Shown: in pieces, positions 21,164 to 32,089 of the stretch | Layout of the letters: the number at the start of each line of letters is the position of its first letter | Position numbering within the stretch: the stretch's first letter is position 1 | From: Pomphorhynchus laevis | Taxonomy: Eukaryota > Acanthocephala > Palaeacanthocephala > Echinorhynchida > Pomphorhynchidae | Assembly: GCA_012934845.2 (NCBI GenBank) | Contig: WNNJ02002672.1 | Location: 62,001-126,000, forward strand | DNA: 64,000 nucleotides | Reading direction: 5' to 3' | The notes under the pieces: generated by a model | Told to the model about the DNA's origin: nothing | The model's database searches: none | What the model saw: only the letters and a program-made list of their open reading frames with translations | Position numbers and translations under genes: made by a program

Positions 21164-21681
21164 CTAAAAATAAATAGGGTAGATATTCGTAAGCTCGAAA
21201 AATTAACCCACCTCAACAATGTACATCACTGCATTAGTTCTTTCAAAACGAAATATACCAAATTATTTATTATTTTTATAGAGATTATTAATTTAATATT
21301 ATAATCCATATTAAAATATATATTAATATATTTAATATGATAAAAATTATATTGATTATTGATTATAGATTAATGTAAAGTGGACAATAGTAAGTCTAAC
21401 AAAGACTTCCGATGTGACTTTTGGACCAACAAACTCATACGCGACCACTCACATAAAAGCAGATCAACCTCCACCGTGTCCACTCCAACCACCTCAGTCG
21501 TTTCTGATATCCTTTGTCAACCCACTGAATGCGGAAACCACGATGTTTCCGCATTTAGATCCATCCTCTCGTCTCTTGTTCCTGCGGATAAACCATCCTT
21601 TTTCAAAAACATCTCTCCTGTCGCATTCATCCGCCTAAATAAATCTTCTCAATCTAATCCTTCTTAGCCCCCCCCCTAAAA

Positions 21682-22278
21682 TTGTTTTCAAGCATTGCTC
21701 TCACGCGTCTACTGTCCTCTCCCAACGATTCAAACTCATGTTCTCTTCAGTCACTCACATTTTCCTCGATCGCAACCCCTCCGAAATCGCTCAGCTCTCA
21801 TCTGCCCGCATCAAAAACGCCGTCGCGAGGAAAACAACGAAACATCTCTATCCATCCGAAACATCGACAGAAATTTCCAAGTTGTACACACCCGTCCCAA
21901 AATTCGATGGCGCTCCATCTCCCCTATGTGTCTTCTCCACTAGCCCCTATCACCACCACACACGGTTTCCGCCTCGGCCTCCTTAACACTAGATCTATTC
22001 TCAATAAATCCGATCTCATCTTGAATCTATTCAGCAAGCAATACATCGATCTCTTCTGCCTCACCGGATCCTGGCACTCCGTTTTTGACGACCTCTCCAT
22101 CCGCCGCTTGCTCTCTGCCGGTTGCTCACTAGACGAATCCGCTCGCCCTCTCAGCAAATCCCCTTCTAAATTCTCTAATCATGGCGGCATTGTCGCATTC
22201 GCCCGTCACCCCGCGTTTATTCGCAAAATCACTTCCCTTTTCAGTCCTTGCTCTTTTGAACTGCTCACTTGTCGTTAA
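21682..22278 (+). pseudogene. LINE copy 1: ORF1 end and endonuclease start
   Basis: In overlapping frames the ORF1 C-terminal part (KTTKHLYPSETSTEIS, VVHTRPKIRWR) passes into the endonuclease start (FRLGLLNTRSILNKSDLILN, YIDLFCLTGSWH). The catalytic glutamate of the TESW motif reads G here (LTGSWH), and further frame changes follow downstream, so this nuclease is dead. The same motifs are preserved in the copies at 57.5 and 61.7 kb. Confidence 0.65.
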
Positions 22279-22938
22279 TCTATCCCAATCAATCTAGATC
22301 TCGCCATAGTATACCGTCCAGGTTCATTAGCTCCTACATCCTTATTTTTTACCGAATTCGCTAACCTTCTGCCTCACTGTTCTTTTTCCTCAATCCCTTC
22401 AACGGTCTTGACGACTTCAACATCCGCCTCGATCGCCCCTCTTCTACCGAGTCTATCCAGTTCATCAATATTCTATCCAACTATAACTACAAGCCCATCT
22501 CCACTGCCCCCACACATATCCATGGTATAGCACTCGACATCATCGCTGTTCCCGATCATTTTGCTGCCTACACCTCACTGTCCATTCTCGATCCTGGTCT
22601 ATCCGATCACTTTCTCGTCACCCTTAATTTTACTCACAACCACACCCCTCCTTACACACCTACAATCCTACGTCGCTCTTGGAGAAATCTTGACCTCTAC
22701 CTTCTCCGCTCTGCCTTACTCAAATCGTCTCTATCCTATCCCACAACAAAATATTCCTCTCCTCATGATCTCGCCTTTCTTTTCGACTCTGAACTCACAT
22801 CCATTCTTGATCTTCTCTTGCTCTTCAAGCCTCACTCACACCGTCGCTTGCACCGCGCCCCATGGTTTGACATCCAATGCCTACTCTCAAAGCGTCGACT
22901 CCGTCATGCTCTGAGAGTCTTTCACCGCTCTCTCAGAC

Positions 22939-23910
22939 GTGATTTCCGCTCGATCACTCCGTCGTTATGATTACGGCTTTTCTTCCTCCTCCGTAGCTTG
23001 GTTCGCCTCATATCTATCCGACCGTTCCTTTCGCGTCTGTTCTAATTCATCATCCTCCCCTCCCATCCCTATTTTTTGCGGGGTTCCACAAGGTTCAGTC
23101 CTAGGTCCCCTGCTTTTCTCTCTTTTGCTTGGCGATCTCTCTCCATTTATCAAACCTTACTCATTTAACGTCATGCAATACGCCGATGACATTATAATCT
23201 ATGCTCATGCACCCGCACATCGCATACACGATATCTGCATTTCTGCCTCCAACTGTCTTTCTTCTATCTACAAACGTCTCTCCAATCTCGATCTCGTTCT
23301 AAATTCCAACAAGTCCAAAATAATGTGGATCCTCCCCCGTAAACTAAACATATCTCCTCCCACTGTATCTTTTGCCTCATCGATCATCCCTATAGTCCAC
23401 AATCTCACTTTCTTAGGCTTCCATTTCGATGATCACCTTTACCTTAAACCCTTCGTCCGTGACAAGGTCCGCTCGTCTAACTTAATTCTCCGTGACATCC
23501 GCCGTATACGCCCCCTTATCGACTTCCGTTCTTGTATGTCTCTTCTTTCATCGCTTCTTTTCCCTAAAATCGATTACTGCCTTAGCCTTTTCGCCAATTC
23601 TTCAAAATTCATAATCCTACACGTACAACACATCATCAACTCCGCCGTTCGAGTGCTCTTTCGTCTCCGTCGCTTCGACCACACATCCACATATCTTGCC
23701 TTACTCTCCTGGCCCACCATCCACATCTGCATCAAACTTCGCCTTCTCCTCGTAACTTTTCGTCTAATCGCTGTCGGCTCCCCATCGTTCATCAACCTTC
23801 CTTTCTTAGCGACACCCGCCCCACCTCACTATCGCCGCGTTCCAGTTATTTCCTCTTCTTACACGTTCCCAATTACTCCAACAACTATGGCCTCCGATCC
23901 TTCCTCGTGA
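22939..23910 (+). CDS. LINE copy 1 reverse transcriptase (partial)
   Basis: The 323-residue frame has FASYLSDRSFRV, then GVPQGSVLGPLLFSLLLGDL, the active site MQYADDIIIYAHAP with both aspartates, LNSNKSKIMWILPRKL, LTFLGFHFDDHLYLKPFVRD and a thumb/connection region with DYCLSLFANSSKFI and LLVTFRLIAVGSP. These are the blocks of L2/CR1-clade RTs. The N-terminal RT half is missing because of the internal deletion. Confidence 0.8.
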   Translation: MISARSLRRYDYGFSSSSVAWFASYLSDRSFRVCSNSSSSPPIPIFCGVPQGSVLGPLLFSLLLGDLSPFIKPYSFNVMQYADDIIIYAHAPAHRIHDICISASNCLSSIYKRLSNLDLVLNSNKSKIMWILPRKLNISPPTVSFASSIIPIVHNLTFLGFHFDDHLYLKPFVRDKVRSSNLILRDIRRIRPLIDFRSCMSLLSSLLFPKIDYCLSLFANSSKFIILHVQHIINSAVRVLFRLRRFDHTSTYLALLSWPTIHICIKLRLLLVTFRLIAVGSPSFINLPFLATPAPPHYRRVPVISSSYTFPITPTTMASDPSS

Positions 23911-24279
23911 CGCCTCACTCGCCTGGAATAACTCCCTCTCGACGTCCGCCGCGCTCCCTCTTTTATCACATTCAAACACCTCATCCGTTCACACCTTCTC
24001 GACACATGATTTACATTTTTGTTTTGTTGTGTTCATGTAAGCGTGCGCTGGCACGCATTTGCCACGTTAAAATAAATCTTTTTTTTAACGACACGTGAAA
24101 AAAATTGTTATTATAAATTCTTTTATATCCTTAAACTGAAAAGAGACGTTCTGGCTTTTCTCAATTTTTTCGCATTTGAAAGAAATTCCCAATAAATAAA
24201 AATTCAATAATATATTCAATAATAATAATTCAATAATAATATCTTATACATCTCTTCTTTAGTTCTTCCAAATTATTAC

Positions 24280-25450
24280 TTTAATATAAAAGATTATAAA
24301 GATTATTTTATATTTATGAATAAGTCAGCTAACTGAGTCTACGTATTTAATATAATTATAAACAAAACAAAACATAATAATGCTAAATCAAATTTTAATA
24401 ATTAAATAATAAAATTAATAATTGTTTTTAGATTTTCTATAATTTATATCAAGTTAAAAAAATGAAATTTAAAATAAACGTCATTTTTATGAATTGACTA
24501 ATAAATAACATACGTTGTATCAGAATAAGAATTAGAGGTCATCAGGAGGAACTGCTATGCTATCAGGTTTCGGCCACTAACTCCTCTACCCAACATATCA
24601 GCGGGGCCAAATACGTGTTAAGTATTTTCCTAATATTTTTTAAAATATTATTGAACAAATGAATTTCAAATGAATTAAATCAGCTAACTGAGTCTATTTA
24701 TTTAATATAATTATAAAATAAACAAAATATAATAATGCTAAATCAAAAAGTAATAATTAAATGATAAAATAAATAATTGTTTTTAGATTTTCTATAATTT
24801 AAATCAAGTTAAAATAAAAAAATTGAAATTTAAAATAAACGTCATTTTTATGAATTGACTAATAAATAACAGACGTTGTTCATTTATTCAATAATGCTAT
24901 GATTATTGAATAAATGATTTTGAAGAAAGCCAATATCATTACATATTGTTGCAATTCTTCAAATTTCATTATTTAATGTATTATATTTTATATTATATTG
25001 TATGCATGAATGCTGCAAAAATATGTTTCTTGTAAATTTAAATATGCCATCTTTACGATATAAATTAATAGTAGTTTTAGTTAGTGTTAATTTAATGTTC
25101 ATATCTAGATATACACCTTCTTTATCATTAATATTGGTTTTGTTAATAATAAGGCTTTCTGGATAAATTTGTTCACAAATTGAATAAAAATTGTTAGAGC
25201 TAAATACACATATATCATCAATGTATCGAAACATATATTTCATATATTTATATTGTTTAGATTTAGTTTTTACACAGTTATGAACAAATTCATATTCTAT
25301 AAAGCTTAAAAACAAGTCAGCTATAATTGGGCTACTATTACCACCCATTGGAACACCTTTTATTTGTCTAAATATAGATGTCCCTACCTTTAAATAATTT
25401 TGATTTATTAAAATATTTAAAGATTCAATTAATTCAATTTTATCCAAATA
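24280..25450 (-). mobile_element. Naiad-like PLE, 3' half, minus strand
   Basis: Read on the minus strand, 25447-24959 encodes the RT palm and C-terminus: IELIESLNILINQNYLKVGT, FRQIKGVPMGGNSSPIIADL, FRYIDDICVF, NDKEGVYLDMNIKLTLTKTT. The standard tail follows (24890-24310), partly doubled: the end motif TCAGCTAACTGAGTCTACG is seen near 24330 and a second tail near 24680. Gene sense is the same as XPC, inside intron 3. The 5' part of the element (GIY-YIG, fingers) is absent. Confidence 0.8.
24959..25447 (-). CDS. Naiad-like PLE RT palm fragment
   Basis: 162 residues with the PLE-specific block KGVPMGGNSSPIIADLFLSF and active site YMFRYIDDICVFSSN intact. The C-terminus is lost after YNTLNNEI. 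It is one of the better preserved copies of the palm in the window, but without fingers or nuclease it cannot be autonomous. Confidence 0.75.
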   Translation of the reverse strand: MDKIELIESLNILINQNYLKVGTSIFRQIKGVPMGGNSSPIIADLFLSFIEYEFVHNCVKTKSKQYKYMKYMFRYIDDICVFSSNNFYSICEQIYPESLIINKTNINDKEGVYLDMNIKLTLTKTTINLYRKDGIFKFTRNIFLQHSCIQYNIKYNTLNNEI

Positions 25451-25912
25451 AAATTCTTTATCAAAAGAATTTTATTTTTGCAGAAGCTATCATAATAACC
25501 CTTAAAAATTGAAAAATATAGCGACGTCAATATAAATGACGGAATATATTGAATATATTGAATCTGGAAACTTGAAATATTATTTTATTGCTCTTTACGT
25601 AAAGAAAAGATTAAGCAGAAATTTAATTAAAAAATCAATTAAATTTACATACAAAAGATTGTAAATTTATAAATTTAAAAGATTTATAATTTTCAAATTT
25701 TCAAATTTAAGTTAAATTAATTTAACTAAGTAACATTTAAATTAATCAATTAATTAATTAATTTAAGTTAAATTAATTAATTAAATTAATTAACACAAAC
25801 AAAATACAAAACAATAACGCAACTAATATTTCAATTTACCTGAATTTAATTTAATAAACTGAATTTATTTTTAATAAATTCAATTTAATTATTAACTTTA
25901 AAATCCGCACAC

Positions 25913-26169
25913 CTTTCTTCCTCTTCCTTTTACTATCTTATACGGATCTTCTCCCTTCTTGATTATGCGCCCCTGCTTCAGCCAAGTTGAAATGGAATTT
26001 AGTCTTACAACATTCGATCTGGAAAATATCTTCTCGTTTTTAAAAAGAGCCAAAGGTTTATTCTTTGGATACAGTGCTTCAAATTTCAGCAGGTGCTTTT
26101 CTAATACATAAAACGGATTGCCTTTGAAATCGCATATCTTCGATGGGTATGGATGATTTTGTAAATTAT
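25913..26169 (-). CDS. XPC: XPC/Rad4 exon 3: BHD1 domain
   Basis: Acceptor TTCGTTTTAG above 26169 and donor AAAG|GTGTGC at 25913/25912. The frame encodes NHPYPSKICDFKGNPFYVLE, KHLLKFEALYP, then FSRSNVVRLNSISTWLKQGR and GEDPYKIVKGRGRK. This is the Rad4 BHD1 signature (human: NHPLYALKRHLLKYEAIYP and TWLKKARVV). BHD1 together with the transglutaminase-like fold binds the undamaged DNA next to a lesion. The 257-nt length fits exon 2 (ending in phase 1: G|AT) and exon 4 (phase 0) exactly. An acceptor 10 nt upstream (26179) would break the phase. Confidence 0.9.
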
Positions 26170-26810
26170 CTAAAACGAACTAAAGAAATTTTATTATTTT
26201 TGAAAATAGCAATGAGAACAAAGTTACGATTGTATATATTGTAAATAAAAAACTTTAATTTATTAAAAAATTAAAAAATAAAGTTTTATTATTTTAAATT
26301 TGTTTAAATAATTATGTTCAAATTAAAGTTTAAAGTTTTAATTAAAAAATTTGTTTAGAACGAGGATGAATTGTAATTGTTAACATGAATTGTTTCATGA
26401 ATTGTAATTTTTAACTAAATCAGCGATTCCTATAAATTGTATTTTTTTATCTAAATCAGAAGTTAGAAATCACCGTGCAGTAGATCACGCCCGACCATCA
26501 AGAACATTAACACAGACATCATAAATCGTTATTGTCTGAACAAAATCCTGTGAAATATACGAAAACTGGGCATGTTGAAATTTTTATGATAGATGAATAA
26601 CTATTATTTCTTTGAGCAATTATTTATTATTTTCCGATTAATTGGATGATACGAGAAAATAAAATTGAACAAATAAGAATCAAATAAGAATAAGAAAGAA
26701 TCGAATTAATAGCAAATAGAATTAAAAGACATCGGCACAAACTCTTTAAAAAAATAATTTAATAAAATTAAGTGTTTAGAAATAATAAATTAAATCAGCT
26801 AACGGAGTAT
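26170..26810. other. XPC intron 2 start, no gene seen
   Basis: AT-rich intron sequence upstream (in genome order, downstream of the BHD1 acceptor). It contains no recognisable element apart from the polypyrimidine tract next to 26170. At about 26800 a PLE tail end (CAGCTAACGGAGTATAGG) marks the border to the next PLE copy. Confidence 0.5.
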
Positions 26811-27945
26811 AGGTATTTATTAGTGAACAAATTTATCCAGAAAGCCTTATTCTTAACAAAACCAATATTAATGATAAAGAAGGTGTATATCTAGATATGA
26901 ACATTAAATTAACATTAACTAAAACTACTTTTAATTTATATCGTAAAGATGACATATTTAAATTTACAAGAAACATATTTTTGCATGAGCATTCATGCAT
27001 ACCATATAATATAAAATATAATACATTAAATAATGAAATTTTAAGAATTGCAACAATATGTAATGATATTGGCTTTCTTCAAAATCATTAAAATAATTTA
27101 ATAGATACATATTTTAAACTAGGTTACTATAAAAATAACATCAAGCAGAAAATAGTAAAATATATAAATCAACACAATAATATAAAGAATAAATTTTAAA
27201 TCATCAGCGGGAAATTTTTATCGATAATCAATAAAGATATTGACTTTTTTTCAAAATCATTTAAATAATTTAATAGATGCATATTTTAAACTAGGTTACT
27301 ATAAAAATAACATCAAGCAGAAAATAGTAAAATATATAAATCAACACAATAATATAAAGAATAAAATTTTTGCGATAGCGGTGTTGTCTAAAACGTCGTT
27401 TAGGTGTCGACATCGTGAAGCCAGGTTGTTACAAATGTAATCTCCCTATATGCAAATGCTGTAAGTAAATGATAGGTTACTATAAAAATAACATCAAGCA
27501 GAAAATAGTAAAATATATAAATCAACACAATAATATAAAGAATAAATTTAAACTCTTAAGTGGCAAATTTTTATGGATGGATAATAAATAATATACTTTG
27601 TATTATAATAAGATACTAGATAGTTTTATCAGAGGAAATACATCATTAGCATGTATTTGGCCCCGCTGCTATGTTGGGTAGAGGAGTTAGGGGCCGAAAC
27701 CTGATATCATAGCAGTTCCTCCTGATGACCTCTAATTCTTATTCTAAAACAACGTCTGTTATTTATTAGTCGATTCATAAAAATGACGTTTATTTTAAAT
27801 TTCAATTTTTTATTTTAACTTAATTTAAATTATAGAAAATCTAAAAACAATTATTAATTTTATTATTTAATTATTAAATTTTGATTCAGCATTATTATGT
27901 TCTGTTTAGTTTATAATTATTTTAAATACGTAGACTCAATTATAA
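26811..27945 (+). mobile_element. Naiad-like PLE 3' fragment with internal repeats, plus strand
   Basis: 26825-27090 encodes the C-terminal RT part (NKTNINDKEGVYLDMNIKLT through CNDIGFLQNH). The next coding block (NNLIDTYFKLGYYKNNIKQK, VKYINQHNN) occurs three times, at about 27085-27200, 27240-27365 and 27470-27550, separated by foreign or decayed bases. The 3' tail (27590-27945) carries CCCGCTGCTATGTTGGGTAG, GGGGCCGAAACCTGATATCA, AACGTCTGTTATTTATTAG and ends near ACGTAGACTCA. This patchwork suggests template switching or repeated insertion. Confidence 0.75.
27375..27458 (+). other. Short cysteine-rich coding scrap
   Basis: Between two PLE pieces there is a frame reading LKRRLGVDIVKPGCYKCNLP then ICKCCK and a stop. 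The pattern C-x2-C-x4-C-x-C-C recalls the cysteine-rich C-termini of some DNA-transposon transposases such as piggyBac, but it is too short to assign. Confidence 0.2.
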
Positions 27946-28179
27946 AAAAACAATAATATATGGTACCTTATAAAAAATTATATAAAATATAATTTATATA
28001 ATTTTACCTTATATTAAACAGTACCTATATGGTACTGTTTAACTGTAGAGTTGTGATCCCGATATCAGACATTTTTAAGAATCCGAAGGCACAAAAACTT
28101 TATAGTCGTTTTCGAAATACAATGAAGAGATATTAATAAACTAGCAAGGTCTTTTAAAGGTTTAAATATCAATTAATCA

Positions 28180-28640
28180 TATCAGCTAACTGAGTCTACG
28201 TATTTAATATAATTATAAAATAAACAAAACATAATAATGCTAAATCAAATTAATATGAGAGGTGAACGACAATCTAAAGGTAACCAAGATTCCAAAATAA
28301 GTGCTATAAGCACAACGCTCTTGATATTTACTGTAGATAAAAATTTGATACGAAGGATTTAGAGAACCGCCTTTTCGAAATTTTATCGCTTTTGATTTAT
28401 AAATATTGATTTTTAGCCATATAATGAGTTTGACGCGGTTTGCCATGACATAACGTTATTCCACATAACAGCTAAATCGTCAGCGTAGAGTAGCCAACTT
28501 ATGTGAGGGTTATCGGTATTAAGACAAAATGAGCTTTCCCTAGAGGATACAATTAAATGGATTACACCAATATTGAGACAGGATCGCGAACGTTGATTTT
28601 AAGCAATATACAAAAACTTCATTGGGTGCTGATGATTTCT
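28180..28640 (-). mobile_element. LINE RT scrap with PLE tail end
   Basis: 28190-28250 has the PLE tail end (TCAGCTAACTGAGTCTACG, then CATAATAATGCTAAATCAAA). From 28250 to about 28560 the minus strand encodes SWLLYADDLAVMW, INIYKSKAIKFRKGGSL and a following stretch, the same LINE family as at 9725-11745 but with the active site intact as YADD. Only the palm end remains. Confidence 0.6.
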
Positions 28641-28714
28641 TATAGACCATGCAATCAAGAGGCGATCAAATCTTATCAATAGTAAAAAGCGTGTTAATTT
28701 GATTTGAGTCAAGC

Positions 28715-29045
28715 TAAGCGATCAAATCAGCTAACTGAGTCTATGTATTTAATATAATTATAAACTAAACAAAACATAATAATGCTAAATCAAAATTTAA
28801 TAATTAAATAATAAAATTAATAATTGTTTTTAGATTTTCTATAATTTAAATCAAGTTAAAATAAAAAATTGAAATTTAAAATAAACGTCATTTTTATGAA
28901 TTGACTAATAAATAACAGACGTTGTATCAGAATAAGAATTAGAGGTCATCAGAAGGAACTGCTATGCTATCAGATGATTTATCAGAATAAGAATTAGATG
29001 ATAATAAGGATTAGTGGTCACATGAGGAACTGATGTAGTATCAGG
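28715..29045 (-). repeat. Solo Naiad-like PLE tail, minus orientation
   Basis: The unit starts with AAATCAGCTAACTGAGTCTA and runs through AACATAATAATGCTAAATC, ATTGTTTTTAGATTTTCTA and AACAGACGTTGTATCAG to GGAACTGCTATGCTATCAG. It is an almost full-length tail with no coding part attached, followed by a second, shorter broken piece (ATCAGGTTTCG near 29045). Confidence 0.75.
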
Positions 29046-29119
29046 TTTCGTTAAACTACAAAATATTATTAAAAATAAATTTAAACTATTAAGCGGGATT
29101 TTTTATAGATAAACTATGC

Positions 29120-29760
29120 TTTGATTTGAAAATGATTCACTAGATCATCAAATTTCATTAAAAGAAATAGTCATTAGCGCATATTTGGCCCCACTGCTAT
29201 GTTGGGTCGAGGAACAGGGTGGAAACCTGATAACATAACAGTTATAATTATTTATCTTTATTTTTAATTTATATAAAGTATAAAAGTTATCTAATCTGAT
29301 TTATCTAATCAGTTATCTAGTCTGATTTGCATCTTAAGTTGCTAACATAATCTTAAATTCAATAGTCCAATTTACCACAATAAGTAAGACGTTTACTCAT
29401 GCCACACACGTCTCAATAAGCACGTAACGGGATAGTATCATGCCATTTTTACTTGAATTGTTTAAATTGATTATTTATAATGGAGAAATATAAACCAACA
29501 AAATGTTATTAAAGATAAATCTATAATCATTAGCGGAAACTTTTTATGGATGGATAATGTGATATACTTTTTATTAGAGTAAGGAACATTAAAAGATCAA
29601 ATTACATCAGAGGAAATAAGTTATTAGTATGTATTTGGCCTCGCTGCTATTTTGGGTTGAAGAATAAAGGCCGAAACCTGATCGCATAGCAGTTCTTCCT
29701 GATGACCTCTAATATTTATTCTGATACAACTTCTGTTATTTATTTGTCAAATAGTAAATC
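29120..29760 (+). repeat. Decayed PLE tail pieces
   Basis: Two weaker matches to the tail lie here in plus orientation: 29140-29250 (CCACTGCTATGTTGGGTCGA, GGAAACCTGATAACATAACAG) and 29600-29755 (CCTCGCTGCTATTTTGGGTT, GGCCGAAACCTGATCGCATA, CTTCTGTTATTTATTTGTC). AT-rich sequence separates them. No gene is seen. Confidence 0.6.
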
Positions 29761-29764
29761 AGAT

Positions 29765-30870
29765 CAGATTGGCTGTACTTCATGACTAAACCCTGGATTA
29801 TACTGAATCAAGATCATTGTTTGAAAGGATTGTAGCTGTCTATAAAGTTGGCAACATAGAGTGTTCCAGCTTTTACAATAGATAAATGGGACACCCGTTG
29901 AAGACCTGAATAAGTGATCTCTAAAAGGCGAAAACGTCGTGAAGGAAATCGTAATTAGCCTACCACACGAAAGAAACAAAACATGAATCAAACGAAATTG
30001 GACACGATGGCTAATTGTGGAAAGCCATGAAAGATTTTAAATATTTTGAGATATGTGGGAAAAACGGCGAGATGTAGGAGATCACAAACTGCTGAGTTTA
30101 CAATACGTTAGAGAGGTTGGAGAGTAGTTTTAGAAGAGTTGGAGAACATGCTAAAACAGTAATCGATTCGGGAAAATAAAAGGGTCAATTAAAGGGAAAG
30201 ACAGAAGCGAAAATTGATCAACCTACGAATACACTGTGATCATGTTGTCTTTGCGTAATCAAACATGACAATATTGAATGCATACAGATCATATCTTAAA
30301 ATGCAGAAGGTTATTTCAGTTATCGCGTAGTACCAATTTGTCATTTAGTGAAACGATATATAATCAACGATGTGACGTGGGTTCATTGATCGATCCTGTA
30401 GTTTAGGACTTGTATATACCAACATGACTTATATTGACTTATAAACATGAAAGGCGTTAGCTGTACTTTAAGACTAAACCATGAATTATCCTGACTCAAG
30501 AAAATCATTGTTTGAAAGGATTGTAGCTGTCTATAAAGTTTACAACAAGGAGTTTTCCAGCACTTACAATAGACAAATGGGACGCCCGCTGAAGACCTAA
30601 ATAAGTCATCACAAAAAGGCGAAAACGTCATGAAGGAAATCGTAATTAGCCTATCACACGAAAGAAACAAAACATGAGATTTCGAAAATGGGTCCATCCT
30701 TTGCTATCTATCTAATATGGATCATAGATTAGTGTTGGAAAGTGTTACAATTAAAACTATGGAACCATATTTGAATGTTTAAAATGATTTCATTTCGCAC
30801 ACATTCTAATTTTCGCGATTTTGTTCATTTAGACTTTTATTGCCATTTGTTCTCGGCTAGACAACTATAA
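29765..30870 (-). repeat. Two copies of the 430-bp dispersed repeat and a spacer
   Basis: 30440-30870 is the reverse complement of 8935-9370 with few differences, and 29765-29990 is a shorter, more diverged copy. The spacer 29995-30430 is of ordinary base composition and holds no recognisable gene. All lie in XPC intron 2. Confidence 0.6.
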
Positions 30871-30884
30871 AAGTCTATAAAAAC

Positions 30885-31465
30885 TATAAAAGAACAATAT
30901 TTTTTTATAAAAATATCATAGGTTCATGTGTCGTGCTTTTCAATGTACATAAAAACCTCTTTCTGTTTATATGAATAAAAAACTTAAAGTAATTAAAGCA
31001 CAATTCAAAAAATATTGTAGGGTAATCGAAATTAATACTGGTATAAAACACTATTTCAGTATTAATTCCACAAAGAATTTTTAGAACAGACAAAAGGAAT
31101 AAATTTTCAAAATATAAATACATACGATTTTAGAACGATTTATACAAATCTAGATTTAGTAGATATTAAAGAAGCGTTAGTAAAATTAATTAATCTTATA
31201 TTCGGAAAAAGATATACATATATATGTTATAATAATTATAACGCCTATCTAACAAAAATTAAACCATCAAGTAAATATAAATATATGGATAAAATTGAAT
31301 TAATAGAATCCTTAAATATTTTGATAAATCAAAATTATTTAAAGGTAGGGATATCTATATTTAGACAAATAAAAGGTGTTCCAATTAGAGATAACAGTAG
31401 TCCAATTATAGCTTTAAAAATATTGTTGGAAATTATAGCTTTAAAATTGTTGAAATATAAATGTT
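30885..31465 (+). mobile_element. Naiad-like PLE RT fragment (fingers/palm), plus strand
   Basis: The fragment encodes the region before the active site: YMNKKLKVIKAQFKKYCRVI, EINTGIKHYFSINSTK, GINFQNINTYDF and LYTNLDLVDIKEALVKLINL, then MDKIELIESLNILINQNYLK up to KGVP. The active site and tail are missing. The block matches 51095-51490 closely. The copy is interrupted. Confidence 0.75.
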
Positions 31466-31596
31466 GAAAAATATGATTGCAATAAAACAACTGTATATAT
31501 GGATCAGGAATCTTAAACTACGAAATGGACATCCTAGACATTAATTCCTTGAACGGGCTACTAAGGTATAACTAAAGGAAATAGAGAAAGCATTGT

Positions 31597-31896
31597 TTGT
31601 ATATTAGGTATTTATGTGATAGAAAGCGGAAAGTCCTGGAGTACAGAAGCAGTAACAAGAAAATGAATGGATTTGATGATACGTTTGCTATTTCCGAAGA
31701 CTCAGAGGCGATATTAATCTGGGACTCTACAAGTCCTCATTGCCCCAGAGAAATAAAGAGGTTTTTGGCTGGGATAGTGATAGATCAAGTAATGATTTCT
31801 GCTGGCAAGACGTTTTATCTTCAAACACTTAATATTGCAAAAATATTATTGTATTATGCCAGTCCTCCTCTGCATCCAGTAGTGGGAGGGATCTAG
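31597..31896 (+). CDS. Unassigned ORF, possible host exon
   Basis: 99 residues with RKRKVLEYRSSNKKMNGFDD, then TFAISEDSEAILIWDSTSPH and CPREIKRFLAG. An acceptor-like TTTGTATATTAG lies at the start and the frame runs into the hammerhead-bearing repeat at its end, so at least the last 20 residues are repeat-derived. The IWDSTSP stretch resembles the short WDxxSP motifs in ETAA1-like repair proteins, but one motif is weak evidence. It could equally be a piece of an unrecognised element. Strand is opposite to XPC. Confidence 0.25.
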   Translation: MYIRYLCDRKRKVLEYRSSNKKMNGFDDTFAISEDSEAILIWDSTSPHCPREIKRFLAGIVIDQVMISAGKTFYLQTLNIAKILLYYASPPLHPVVGGI

Positions 31897-32010
31897 CACT
31901 TATGAGTCATTGTGATGACGAAACGGCATTCGTAATTCTTTCGCGTCTGGCCTACATGTTTTACAAGAAATTCACGCGGAATGGTCTCACTCTCCTTAAA
32001 TAAAAGTTAG
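31865..32010 (+). repeat. Decayed hammerhead-bearing repeat copy
   Basis: Follows 32165-32310 closely (TCTGCATCCAGTAGTGGGAG, GTCATTGTGATGACGAAACG, AATTCACGCGGAATGGTCTC) but the core reads CTTATGA instead of CTGATGA, and the upstream GCCGTC cleavage strand is not present. It is therefore not expected to cleave. Together with the copy 290 bp downstream it forms a direct repeat. Confidence 0.7.
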
Positions 32011-32089
32011 CCGATATTAAAGAGACCTGCGCTGGCATTTGCCAGTGCTTTTGCTAATGAACCTTTTTGGTGAAGCTGTAGTAGTGATT

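Larger units (their letters stand above)
21378..24090 (+). mobile_element. L2/CR1-like LINE, copy 1, internally deleted
   Basis: The copy begins at the end of the 200-bp repeat and contains an ORF1-like region (21380-21920), an endonuclease region (about 21960-22860) and an RT region (22939-23910). It ends with an inverted GTGCGCTGGCACGC and CATTTGCCACGTTAAAATAA, close to the 3' end of the copy at 60.4 kb. Compared with the copy at 61.1 kb, about 800 bp between the endonuclease end and the RT middle (junction near 22965) is absent. GC content is far above that of the flanks. It sits within XPC intron 3, opposite to the gene. Confidence 0.85.

Noticed and set aside
21924-22157. Minus-strand ORFs in the LINE copies (for example 21924-22157, 61641-61925, 58934-59152)
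   Set aside because: Antisense shadows of the endonuclease and RT coding regions.
26170-26179. XPC exon 3 starting at 26179
   Set aside because: That acceptor gives phase 0, in conflict with exon 2 ending in phase 1; the acceptor at 26170/26171 restores the frame and keeps the conserved region.
27600-27760. CTGATGA in the PLE tails as a further hammerhead core
   Set aside because: No stem II followed by GAA(A) lies downstream of that CTGATGA in the tail, so the core cannot form.
31865-32010. Third active hammerhead
   Set aside because: The core reads CTTATGA and the GCCGTC cleavage strand is missing.
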